From: an uncultured Sphingorhabdus sp.
GTDB taxonomy: Bacteria; Pseudomonadota; Alphaproteobacteria; Sphingomonadales; Sphingomonadaceae
Direction: 5' to 3'
Length of the DNA stretch: 33,272 bases
Assembly: GCA_937944295.1 (NCBI GenBank)
Contig: CALDZL010000040.1
Span: 1-33,272 of the forward strand
Of this stretch, positions 26,833-33,272 are shown in pieces. The position numbers and the translations under genes are program-made. The number at the start of each line of letters is the position of its first letter. Position 1 is the stretch's first letter. Below the pieces are notes generated by a model. It saw only the letters and a program-made list of their open reading frames with translations. It searched no databases and was not told the DNA's origin.

Positions 26833-27377
26833 AGAACATTTTACATCCTATGTTAAGTATTTGCGCGTTAGCGACATTTACCTGTCCAGAGCAAGCATCA
26901 GCGGAAGAGATTTTCATTGGTGCCAATATTAATGGTATAGAGACCCCTTTTTCAGCTGATGTTGGTGAAGATGGCGTCAACATCCAATTTGGCATCAGAG
27001 GAGAGCCTGAGAAATTTCTTAGCTTTATTGGTTCACCTTCCCTATACGCTCTTGCATCGATTAACACGCAAGAAGACACAAGCTTTGTTGCTGGAGGGGT
27101 AAGTTGGCATTTCGACCTTATCAGTAATATTTATTTTAGACCGGGCGTCGGTATTGCTGTACAAGATAGATCGGGTGAGCGCTTCAGTGTGACGGACGGT
27201 AGCCGTACAGACCTTGGTTCTACCGTTTTGTTTGAACCAGAATTGGTATTAGGGCTAGAGGCTAGCGAAAAAATATCTTTAGAGCTAACATGGTTGCACG
27301 TCAGTCATGCACATATTTTCGATCGTCAAAATCCTGGTATTGATATGATGGGAGCACGGCTAGCTTTTAAATTCTAG
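26829..27377 (+). CDS. PagL-type acyloxyacyl hydrolase / lipid A 3-O-deacylase-like outer membrane protein
   Basis: A 182-residue precursor with a signal peptide (about 1-25, cut after QASA) and an eight-strand outer-membrane barrel. The C-terminal block ELTWLHVSHAHIFDRQNPG with IDMMGARLAFKF fits the PagL family; H157 and S159 form the H-x-S catalytic pair. PagL-type enzymes remove a 3-O-linked acyl chain from lipid A. The family's glutamate could not be placed with certainty. The gene overlaps the membrane protein upstream by 4 bases and converges with the gene at 27391. Sphingomonads often carry sphingolipids rather than ordinary lipid A, so the substrate is uncertain. Confidence 0.7.
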   Translation: MKNILHPMLSICALATFTCPEQASAEEIFIGANINGIETPFSADVGEDGVNIQFGIRGEPEKFLSFIGSPSLYALASINTQEDTSFVAGGVSWHFDLISNIYFRPGVGIAVQDRSGERFSVTDGSRTDLGSTVLFEPELVLGLEASEKISLELTWLHVSHAHIFDRQNPGIDMMGARLAFKF

Positions 27378-27390
27378 GGATATTTTTACC

Positions 27391-28329
27391 CTAAGGTGCT
27401 TGGCAGGACATATTCAGCATCAATGCGTCCATATCATAAGTGATAGAAGAGCATCCTTTGATGAAATCCCGTCCTAATATCATAGTGTAATTGCGTTTCT
27501 TTTTTGACTTACCCGTGACAATGATCGCATCGCCATCAATCGAGGCTTCATCCTCATCTATATTATGTTCTTCTTTGCTAATAATATTAGAGGCATCACC
27601 ATCATCGGAAACACGCACTAACATTTGATTGATGGGTAAGCCAGCGACAATAATACTATTGCTGAGCTTCAATAATTGTACGGGGCGTTCGACGCCAAAA
27701 CGAATGGGTATCTTTTGTGTCTGCCCGATTAATGTGCCATTGGCAGAGCTGGCAAATAGATTTGCAGTTGGAGCATTTATTAGCGTTTCATTGCGTTCAA
27801 AATCAAATCCGACCTTTATCTCTTTGTCTTGAAATTGGAATATCCCATATCCGCCATTTAGGCCGAATCCTCCTCGTTTTTTGATAGGCAAAGCGTATAT
27901 TTTCTCATCCTTACTCTTGGGACGAAGATTATAGCGAATAATTTTATAGGGTAAGGAAGAAGGTGCGATGATTCCATCAAACTTTTGGGATGCAGGACGA
28001 TCAAACCAAAAAAAACGATCTTTTTTACGACCATTGTCGTAATCAATTTTTATACGCCGTGATGATGCCTTTAATTCGACGGGGCCTATAAAATGTTTAC
28101 CGCCAATCCACCCACCTTTAAGTTCTAATTTCTCAGCAATGAGTGGATTTAAAATTCTAGTAGAACTTATGATTGGATTGACAAATAAAATTAGGTCTTG
28201 TTCTGCGTGTCTTACATTCACAGTGAAGTCACCCGATAATATTAATGTATCATCTTCTTTTGTATTCGCTTTTAAAAGACTGGACTGTAATGAGAGTATA
28301 CATGCCGAAAAAAGAATATAATATTTCAT
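27391..28329 (-). CDS. Exported retropepsin-like protein, probably without a catalytic aspartate
   Basis: A 312-residue precursor with a signal peptide (1-21). Two lobes resemble aspartyl-protease-like (retropepsin) folds. In the first, LILFVNPIISSTRILNPL is laid out like V-D-T-G-A...L-N...A-x-x-L but has Asn-Pro where Asp-Thr is expected. In the second, QLLKLSNSIIVAGLPINQML leads to ILGRDFIKGCSSITYDMDAL, like the GxDhL end of retropepsins. A loop between them carries GDAIIVTGKSKKKR, a TonB-box-like stretch. C293 and C309 could be paired. Fold assignment is by pattern only and moderate; a non-enzymatic role is likely. Confidence 0.5.
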   Translation of the reverse strand: MKYYILFSACILSLQSSLLKANTKEDDTLILSGDFTVNVRHAEQDLILFVNPIISSTRILNPLIAEKLELKGGWIGGKHFIGPVELKASSRRIKIDYDNGRKKDRFFWFDRPASQKFDGIIAPSSLPYKIIRYNLRPKSKDEKIYALPIKKRGGFGLNGGYGIFQFQDKEIKVGFDFERNETLINAPTANLFASSANGTLIGQTQKIPIRFGVERPVQLLKLSNSIIVAGLPINQMLVRVSDDGDASNIISKEEHNIDEDEASIDGDAIIVTGKSKKKRNYTMILGRDFIKGCSSITYDMDALMLNMSCQAP

Positions 28330-28429
28330 AGATATATCTCTGTTAATATATGGATCTAATTATTACACCCATCATAGATCATTTGACTTTTTCACAATAG
28401 TGTAACATATATCATCTATAAGGAATTAT

Positions 28430-28558
28430 ATGAAGCATATTTCAAAATATATATTGCTATCAACAATGTTAATACTGACATCAGCTTGTTCATTACTGAA
28501 TGATGAAGGCGATGAAACAAATGATAGCCATGATTATACGGTGCCTTACTTGGCATAA
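28430..28558 (+). CDS. Small lipoprotein, 42 residues
   Basis: ATG 28430 follows AAGGA (28420-28424). The peptide has a lysine and histidine near the start, a hydrophobic stretch and the lipobox LTSAC, which would be lipidated at C20. The 22-residue mature part is acidic (DEGDETNDSHD) and ends YTVPYLA. The ribosome site, lipobox and clean stop support a real gene, although it is too short for most gene callers. Function unknown; it is entericidin-sized but not clearly related. It is divergent from the retropepsin-like gene. Confidence 0.55.
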   Translation: MKHISKYILLSTMLILTSACSLLNDEGDETNDSHDYTVPYLA

Positions 28559-28703
28559 TTGCCGTTGGACGTTATTACTTGTCTGACATATATTTCCAAT
28601 ATCATATCAACATGATGTAAGCCATTGCGATATATTTTGTGTCAGCATGTTATATGCCGATGTGACGTTTTCTTACTTGCTACGTTTTGGTAAATGAAAC
28701 CAT

Positions 28704-28735
28704 AAAAAAAGGGCAGTCCCAGAGAACCGCCCTTT
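28704..28735 (-). terminator. Rho-independent terminator after rplL
   Basis: On the - strand AAAGGGCGGT (28735-28726) pairs with ACTGCCCTTT (28717-28708), one G-T pair, around an 8-base loop, followed by seven T residues. It is strong and should stop the rplJL transcript, which matters because rpoB is normally downstream of rplL. Confidence 0.9.
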
Positions 28736-28756
28736 CGTTTTGATAAGATCAAGAGC

Positions 28757-29131
28757 TTATTTAAGCTCGACGGTACCGCCTGCTGCTTCGATTTTACCTT
28801 TGATTTCTTCAGCTTCAGCTTTGCTAACGCCTTCTTTAATGGCCTTGGGTGCGCCTTCAACAAGAGCTTTTGCTTCGGTTAGGCCAAGCTGTGTGATGGC
28901 ACGCACTTCTTTAATCACTTGGATTTTCTTGCCACCATCGCCTGTTAAGATTACGTCAAATTCGTCTTTTTCTGCCGCTGCATCGTCACCACCGCCAGCT
29001 GCTGGTGCAGCAACGGCTACGGCTGCTGCAGCGCTAACGCCCCATTTTTCTTCTAGTGCGGTTGCCAATTCTGCGGCTTCTAATACGGTTAATTCAGAAA
29101 GCTGATCTACGATTTTTGCAATATCTGCCAT
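28757..29131 (-). CDS. rplL: 50S ribosomal protein L7/L12
   Basis: 124 residues from [11 protein letters not shown], the dimeric stalk protein that recruits translation factors. The N-terminal dimerisation domain is followed by an Ala/Gly-rich hinge ([17 protein letters not shown]) and the C-terminal factor-binding domain (EKDEFDVIL to the C-terminal GGTVELK). The ATG is preferred over an in-frame TTG five codons upstream, which lies in the GGAG ribosome site. It follows rplJ by 66 bases and is ended by a strong terminator. Confidence 0.98.
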   Translation of the reverse strand: MADIAKIVDQLSELTVLEAAELATALEEKWGVSAAAAVAVAAPAAGGGDDAAAEKDEFDVILTGDGGKKIQVIKEVRAITQLGLTEAKALVEGAPKAIKEGVSKAEAEEIKGKIEAAGGTVELK

Positions 29132-29197
29132 TTTAATTGTCTCCAAAATTTAATATGGGTCAGTGCCCGTTAATATATCTAATTATTTTAATTATAC

Positions 29198-29707
29198 TTA
29201 TTCGCTTGCGGCATAAGCCCCAACGACGCGAGCCAATTTATTGGCAGGCGCAGTAGCAAGTTGAGCGATTTTCGTTGCTGGTGCGTTGAGCAATCCAACA
29301 ATGGTTCCGCGCAATTCATCAAGCGAAGGCATAGCTGCCAATGCTTTAACACCAGCCAAATCTAAGACTGTATCGCCCATCGCTCCGCCGACAATTTCAA
29401 GTCTGTCGTTGGTTTTTGCAAATTCGACCACAATTTTTGCGGCTGCGACCGGATCTGTTGATGTTGCGAGCGCAGTAGGACCTGTCAGATGTTCTCCGAT
29501 AGATTCATATTGCGTGTCTTTTAATGCGATTTTGGCAAGGCGGTTTTTGGCAACTTTAAAGCTTGCATCTGCATCGCGCATTTTGTTCCGAAGATCGGTT
29601 GATTCTGTAACGGTTAAACCCAAATTACGGGTTACCACAACAACAGCCGATTCGTTGAAAACTGCGTTTAGCGAGGATACAGCTTCCGTTTTTTCACTAC
29701 GGTTCAT
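29198..29707 (-). CDS. rplJ: 50S ribosomal protein L10
   Basis: 169 residues from [10 protein letters not shown]; it anchors the L7/L12 stalk. The start is chosen because AAGGAGA precedes it; the frame is open 20 codons further upstream without a ribosome site. Family blocks are [23 protein letters not shown] and [18 protein letters not shown]. It has its own leader and a candidate promoter, because the OMP gene on the opposite strand separates it from rplA. Confidence 0.98.
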   Translation of the reverse strand: MNRSEKTEAVSSLNAVFNESAVVVVTRNLGLTVTESTDLRNKMRDADASFKVAKNRLAKIALKDTQYESIGEHLTGPTALATSTDPVAAAKIVVEFAKTNDRLEIVGGAMGDTVLDLAGVKALAAMPSLDELRGTIVGLLNAPATKIAQLATAPANKLARVVGAYAASE

Positions 29708-29818
29708 GCTTTTCTCCTTGTCATGACACACATTTTCATGCGCATCAGAACGCTTTATACAATACAATGGTTTTGAAAATTGCTTCCATATGCCCTTTTC
29801 AATGCCATTGCGGCGAAT

Positions 29819-29940
29819 TGTCCGTGGGGAAGCTTGATCCTAAGACCAATTGGGTGACAGCATCACCAAAATTTCTACCCCGCCTAGGCTGGAAATTAAG
29901 AAAGTCAAATTACTTTCACCAACTGTCTCGGACGGTAATT
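29819..29940 (-). promoter_or_regulatory. L10-type ribosomal protein leader of rplJ
   Basis: On the - strand the rplJ leader holds CCGTCCGAGACAGTTGGTG (29935-29917), followed by GCCTAGGCGGGGTAG near 29888-29876. This resembles the conserved L10-L7/L12 binding site in the rplJ leader of many bacteria, where the stalk complex represses translation of its own mRNA. Pattern recognition only; no structure was computed. Confidence 0.5.
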
Positions 29941-29977
29941 ACAAGATCAATATGTGATTCTGTAATTATTGCTGTTT

Positions 29978-30005
29978 CGTTTAAACAAGATATGGAATTT
30001 GTCAA
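29978..30005 (-). promoter_or_regulatory. Candidate rplJL promoter
   Basis: On the - strand TTGACA (30005-30000) is followed after 16 bases by TAAACG (29983-29978). The -35 is a perfect consensus and the -10 is weak. It lies upstream of the L10-type leader. The 405-base gap between rplJ and the OMP gene also must hold the promoter of the OMP gene, which is not clear. Confidence 0.4.
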
Positions 30006-30112
30006 CAATAGCCTGCCTCTCAAGATTATTGGAACATTTAGTAAATATGTAACTTATCAGCCTTTCATGCGAAACATGAACATGCTTCAGTATAATAAGT
30101 TAAGGAAAGTAT

Positions 30113-30883
30113 ATGTCATATTTATCTAAAAAACGCGCCTTTGCTGTCATTCCAGCTTCATTTATTGCCATTATGATGAGTACATCAGCCATGGCCCAGC
30201 AGAGCGAAGATGAAGGCGGTGTTTATGTTTCGGTTGCGGGGGGCTTTGAGTTTTTTACCGATAGCGAATTTGTTGGTGTGCAAAACCCTGATATGGGTGT
30301 TCCTGGAATGGCGGGTGCGCCTGCGGTTGCAGATGTTGATTTTGATACAGGATATAATATTCGCGGTGCTATCGGTTATGAATTTTCACGTGGTTTTGTA
30401 AGCTTTCTAAAACCTAGTATTGAACTAGAGCTAGGCTATGCCGAAGCAGATGTTGGTGGCGGTGTATTTAATGGCGGCAATCAAATTTTTGACGGTGATA
30501 TAAATGTTGTTACGGTTCAAGCCAATTACAATAGTGATATTATATTTTCTGATAATCAAAAAATCACACCTTATTTTGGAGGAGGTTTGGGTATTGGTGT
30601 TGTAGATAGCAATATCGTGTATTTTCCTAATAATGGCGTTGCTACCGCAGCAACATTTGGTATTTTCGGTTCATCAACTCAATTTTCCACCAATAGCCGC
30701 ATCGGCTTAAAAGCGAAGCTAAGCGATAATTTCGATATTTTTGCAGAAGGGCGTTATACGCGCATATCAAGTGGTGATTTTGAACGCCGTTTTGTGGCTG
30801 GTGGCGCCAATGGGTTTAACGCGGATGTTAGCGGTGATGTAGATACATTCTCACTTGGAATTGGACTGCGCACGCGCTTTTAA
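30113..30883 (+). CDS. Outer membrane beta-barrel protein
   Basis: A 256-residue precursor with a signal peptide (1-28, cut after SAMA) and a barrel typical of the OMP_b-brl family, ending in aromatic GIGLRTRF with the C-terminal Phe used for BAM recognition. The segment DFDTGYNIRGAIGYEF with LELGYAEADV matches the barrel of the OmpA-family protein at 5422 (DQDTGYDFGGVVGYDF, EVSFREADV), so they are paralogues; this one lacks the OmpA C-terminal domain. AAGGAAAG precedes the ATG. It sits on the opposite strand between rplA and rplJ. Function unknown beyond outer-membrane location. Confidence 0.85.
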   Translation: MSYLSKKRAFAVIPASFIAIMMSTSAMAQQSEDEGGVYVSVAGGFEFFTDSEFVGVQNPDMGVPGMAGAPAVADVDFDTGYNIRGAIGYEFSRGFVSFLKPSIELELGYAEADVGGGVFNGGNQIFDGDINVVTVQANYNSDIIFSDNQKITPYFGGGLGIGVVDSNIVYFPNNGVATAATFGIFGSSTQFSTNSRIGLKAKLSDNFDIFAEGRYTRISSGDFERRFVAGGANGFNADVSGDVDTFSLGIGLRTRF

Positions 30884-30903
30884 TCAATATCATTGATTTT
30901 AGT

Positions 30904-30941
30904 ATAAAGTGGCCAAGATTATTGTTGGTCACTTTATTTTT
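30904..30941 (+). terminator. Rho-independent terminator after the outer membrane protein gene
   Basis: A 13-bp stem, ATAAAGTGGCCAA (30904-30916) with TTGGTCACTTTAT (30925-30937), with one G-T pair and an 8-base loop, is followed by a T-run to 30941. Confidence 0.9.
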
Positions 30942-30994
30942 AACCTTATAAAAAATCCAAATAGGTCTGCCTATCAGAGGATGAATGGGATCAT

Positions 30995-31026
30995 AAAAGG
31001 GCCAGCAGATTATTCTGCCAGCCCTT
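30995..31026 (-). terminator. Rho-independent terminator after rplA
   Basis: On the - strand AAGGGC and GCAGA pair with TCTGC and GCCCTT around a 2x2 internal loop and a 4-base loop, followed by TTTTAT. It ends the rplKA transcript before the convergent OMP gene. Confidence 0.75.
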
Positions 31027-31044
31027 GAGAGATTGAGGAGCTTT

Positions 31045-31743
31045 TTATGCGCCTTCTATTTCACTCATATCAATTTTAAGGCCAGGGCCCATGGTCGATG
31101 TTAGAGATATTTTCTTAACATATTTACCTTTTGCACCAGAGGGCTTGGCTTTGATAATAGCACCAACTAATGCATCGAAATTGGCTTTAATGTCTTTATC
31201 AGCAAAGCTCATTTTACCCATTCCACTATGGATGATTCCCATCTTCTCAACGCGATATTCAACTTGGCCGCCTTTGGCGTCTTTAACCGCTTGCGCAACA
31301 TTGGGAGTAACTGTGCCCAATTTGGGGTTTGGCATAAGGCCTTTAGGGCCAAGCACTTTACCCAATCGACCAACAATGCCCATCATGTCTGGTGATGCAA
31401 TAACACGATCATAATCTAAATCACCATTTTGCATAGCTTCCATCAAATCTTCTGCGCCCACTTTATCAGCGCCAGCAGCCGTAGCTTCTTCGGCTTTTGC
31501 ATCGCGCGCGAATACAGCAACTTTTGCATCTTTGCCTGTACCAGCGGGCAGGGTGATAACACCGCGTACCATTTGGTCAGCATGGCGCGGGTCAACGCCT
31601 AAATTCATAGCTAATTCAACGGTCTCGTCAAATTTACTATTTGCATGTTCGCGCAATATTTTCAGCGCTTCATCAAATGAATATATTGCGTCTGCATCCA
31701 GTTTCTCGGCGCGTGTTTTTTGCTTTTTGTTTAATTTAGCCAT
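31045..31743 (-). CDS. rplA: 50S ribosomal protein L1
   Basis: 232 residues from [15 protein letters not shown]; the ribosomal L1-stalk protein, also an mRNA repressor in many bacteria. The long in-frame extension upstream overlaps rplK and is not used; GGAGGG lies before the chosen ATG. Family blocks are [39 protein letters not shown] and [10 protein letters not shown]. The gene starts 4 bases after the rplK stop. It is normally followed by rplJ; here a terminator and an OMP gene intervene. Confidence 0.98.
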   Translation of the reverse strand: MAKLNKKQKTRAEKLDADAIYSFDEALKILREHANSKFDETVELAMNLGVDPRHADQMVRGVITLPAGTGKDAKVAVFARDAKAEEATAAGADKVGAEDLMEAMQNGDLDYDRVIASPDMMGIVGRLGKVLGPKGLMPNPKLGTVTPNVAQAVKDAKGGQVEYRVEKMGIIHSGMGKMSFADKDIKANFDALVGAIIKAKPSGAKGKYVKKISLTSTMGPGLKIDMSEIEGA

Positions 31744-31747
31744 TATC

Positions 31748-32176
31748 TTAGCCCTCCACTTCCAGGCCCATGGCCCGCGCGGACCCAGCAATGATTTGAA
31801 CAGCAGCGTCCATATCATTGGCGTTGAGGTCAGCCATTTTGATTGTTGCAATTTCCTCAAGCTGTTTGCGGGTGATTTTCCCAGCAATAATTTTACCAGG
31901 CTCTTTTGACCCTGATTTTAGGTTGAGCGCTTTCTTGATCAAAAAGCTTGCAGGTGGTGTTTTGGTGGTGAACGTAAAGCTACGGTCCGCATATACTGTG
32001 ATTTTTGTCGGGATAGGTGTATTTTTCTCAAAATCACCAGTCTGAGCATTAAATGCCTTACAAAAATCCATGATATTTACGCCGCGTTGACCCAAAGCAG
32101 GGCCGATGGGCGGTGATGGGTTCGCAGCACCAGCGGGTACTTGCAGGTTAATATAACCGTCGATCTTTTTAGCCAT
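31748..32176 (-). CDS. rplK: 50S ribosomal protein L11
   Basis: 142 residues, the same length as the E. coli protein. The N-terminal domain block [20 protein letters not shown] and the C-terminal rRNA-binding domain ([20 protein letters not shown]) are clear. It binds the GTPase-associated region of 23S rRNA. The ribosome site AAAGGAAG precedes the ATG. It is followed closely by rplA. Confidence 0.98.
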   Translation of the reverse strand: MAKKIDGYINLQVPAGAANPSPPIGPALGQRGVNIMDFCKAFNAQTGDFEKNTPIPTKITVYADRSFTFTTKTPPASFLIKKALNLKSGSKEPGKIIAGKITRKQLEEIATIKMADLNANDMDAAVQIIAGSARAMGLEVEG

Positions 32177-32263
32177 AATGGCTTCCTTTCATTCTATCAG
32201 ATGCATCCATTGCGCATCTTCAAATTAAGCGGTCAAACAATGGTTTTGGGCGTTATGCCTTAA

Positions 32264-32301
32264 TCCACCTCCCGCACGGTATTTCATGAAAACTCATGAA
32301 A
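32264..32301 (-). promoter_or_regulatory. rplK leader motifs: possible L1 target and a perfect inverted repeat
   Basis: In the 152-base gap between nusG and rplK, TTTCATGA (32282-32289) and TCATGAAA (32294-32301) form a perfect 8-bp inverted repeat with a 4-base loop. Next to it the - strand reads ACCGTGCGGGAGGTGG near 32280-32265, similar to the GGGAGG element near known L1-binding sites in rplK leaders. The function of both is inferred. Confidence 0.3.
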
Positions 32302-32328
32302 CAAACACTCTTGTTACAGAGCGATTCT

Positions 32329-32868
32329 TTATTTCAACAATTCCACTTGTTCAAAATCAAGTTCAACCGGTGTCGCGCGGCCAAAGATAGAAACGCTAAC
32401 TTTTACGCGGTTTTTGTCAAAATCTAATTCTTCTACAACGCCACTAAAGCTTGCAAATGGGCCATCCAAAACCTTGATTTGGTCCCCAATTTCATAGTCT
32501 ACAGTAACACGGCGCTTGGGCGCGTTAGCAATATCTTCTTTGGTATTCAAGATACGTGATGCTTCGGCTGCGCTAATGGCTTGCGGTTTATTATTATTGC
32601 CCAAAAAGCCTGTTACTTTTGGCGTATTTTTTACCAAGTGATAAACATCATCGGTCATCACCAATTTGGCCAAGACATAGCCTGGGAAAAATTTACGCTC
32701 GGCTTTTACTTTTTTACCGCGCCGTACTTCGGTTACTTCTTCGGTTGGTACTTCAATAGCTTCGACAAGGGGTGTTAAGCCCATACGTTCGCCCTCGGAA
32801 ATGATTTGATCGCGCACTTTATGCTCAAACCCCGAATAGGCGTGAATAATATACCAACGTGATTTCAT
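32329..32868 (-). CDS. nusG: Transcription termination/antitermination factor NusG
   Basis: 179 residues, with the NGN domain first ([20 protein letters not shown] ... [10 protein letters not shown]) and a C-terminal KOW domain ([21 protein letters not shown]). NusG binds RNA polymerase and couples it with Rho and ribosomal S10. No extra insertion is seen. It follows secE by 27 bases and is read in the same direction as rplK, separated by a 152-base leader. Confidence 0.98.
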   Translation of the reverse strand: MKSRWYIIHAYSGFEHKVRDQIISEGERMGLTPLVEAIEVPTEEVTEVRRGKKVKAERKFFPGYVLAKLVMTDDVYHLVKNTPKVTGFLGNNNKPQAISAAEASRILNTKEDIANAPKRRVTVDYEIGDQIKVLDGPFASFSGVVEELDFDKNRVKVSVSIFGRATPVELDFEQVELLK

Positions 32869-32895
32869 AAATTTAAACCCTATGGTCGCAAATGC

Positions 32896-33096
32896 TTAGG
32901 CGCTTGCGAGTGATAATAGCCATTGAACGATAGAACCAAAAACAGCATCAACGCCCAAAAAGAAAAAGGCCAAAATGATGGTCATGATTAATACCATGAT
33001 TGCGGTTTGAATTGTTTCTGCGCGCGTCGGCCAGACAACTTTGGACACTTCTGTCCTCACTTGCTTCATAAATTCGCCAGGTGTCGTTTTCGCCAT
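32896..33096 (-). CDS. secE: Preprotein translocase subunit SecE
   Basis: 66 residues from MAKTTPGEFMKQVRTEVSKV, a small inner-membrane subunit of SecYEG with one transmembrane helix (about 31-50) preceded by the conserved VVWPTRAET amphipathic segment. A tandem ATG lies at 33099 and 33096; either fits the AAAGG site upstream. A frame open further to 33159 lacks a ribosome site. It starts the secE-nusG-rplKA run. Confidence 0.95.
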   Translation of the reverse strand: MAKTTPGEFMKQVRTEVSKVVWPTRAETIQTAIMVLIMTIILAFFFLGVDAVFGSIVQWLLSLASA

Positions 33097-33233
33097 CATT
33101 ATTACCTTTATTATATTTTCAAGATATAAAGACTGTAATATTAAGCCACAATATCTCATATCTTCCCAAATATGCTCATTGTCCCGTCTATGCAGTCGAT
33201 AACAATATAGGGAGCTTTCTGGGAAGAAACAGA

Positions 33234-33262
33234 TCTCTAGCGCGTGATTCTTTTTTGTGCAA
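33234..33262 (-). promoter_or_regulatory. Candidate secE promoter
   Basis: On the - strand TTGCAC (33262-33257) and TAGAGA (33239-33234) are 17 bases apart. Several other weak combinations exist in this 170-base region. No tRNA-Trp was found upstream of secE within the window, where many bacteria have one. Confidence 0.3.
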
Positions 33263-33272
33263 GCTTTGAGTG

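Noticed and set aside
29767-30129. A 120-residue + strand frame over the rplJ leader
   Set aside because: It has no ribosome site, crosses the conserved L10-type leader and ends inside the OMP gene start; it is chance coding.
31045-31887. A 280-residue L1 with a long N-terminal extension
   Set aside because: The extension overlaps rplK and is not like L1; MAKLNKKQ at 31743 has a ribosome site and the normal L1 length.
33097-33272. A tRNA-Trp gene upstream of secE
   Set aside because: No cloverleaf or tRNA-like ends could be found; only AT-rich leader sequence is seen.

Overview
This is a chromosomal window from an AT-rich alphaproteobacterium, most likely a member of the Sphingomonadales. 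Three things suggest this. The tail genes have the order and protein features of alphaproteobacterial gene transfer agents (GTA). The small lipoprotein at 12573 resembles a type I know from sphingomonads. TonB-box-like VVTG motifs recur outside receptors. The genus cannot be fixed by eye.

Layout. (1) 1-5270, + strand: the 3' end of a GTA-type tail cluster (TIM-barrel/DUF2460 protein, DUF2163 hub, NlpC/P60 peptidase, short gp15 homologue, DUF2793 protein), closed by a terminator. (2) 5422-12878, + strand: an OmpA-family porin, a coupled two-gene RND efflux pump (lipoprotein adaptor and permease), msrA, galU and a small lipoprotein. (3) 12896-13522, - strand: a LysE-type exporter. (4) 13748-16276, + strand: an accessory locus with two paralogous proteins carrying a double-glycine export leader. 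The first has a JAMM/DUF4329-like C-terminal domain and an in-frame stop inside its leader; the second has a different C-terminus. Two small exported proteins that resemble each other lie beside them. (5) 16358-24770, - strand: rpoC and rpoB. (6) 25063-28558: a mixed island holding a two-frame ORF pair, apt, a membrane protein coupled to a PagL-type lipid A deacylase, a retropepsin-like exported protein and a 42-residue lipoprotein. (7) 28757-33096, - strand: rplL and rplJ, then rplA, rplK, nusG and secE, interrupted by an outer-membrane barrel gene on the + strand.

How the parts fit. The secE-nusG-rplKAJL-rpoBC block, usually one contiguous run, is split here into three blocks (secE-nusG-rplKA, rplJL, rpoBC). 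rplL and rplA each have a strong terminator. Candidate promoters and leader structures precede rplJ and rpoB.

The most interesting part is the 13.7-16.3 kb locus. It looks like a small polymorphic secreted-effector system: leader-directed export, a shared central motif, swapped C-terminal modules and candidate periplasmic immunity proteins. No exporter is present in the window. One effector copy carries a single-base nonsense mutation. No rRNA, tRNA, IS element or CRISPR array was seen.
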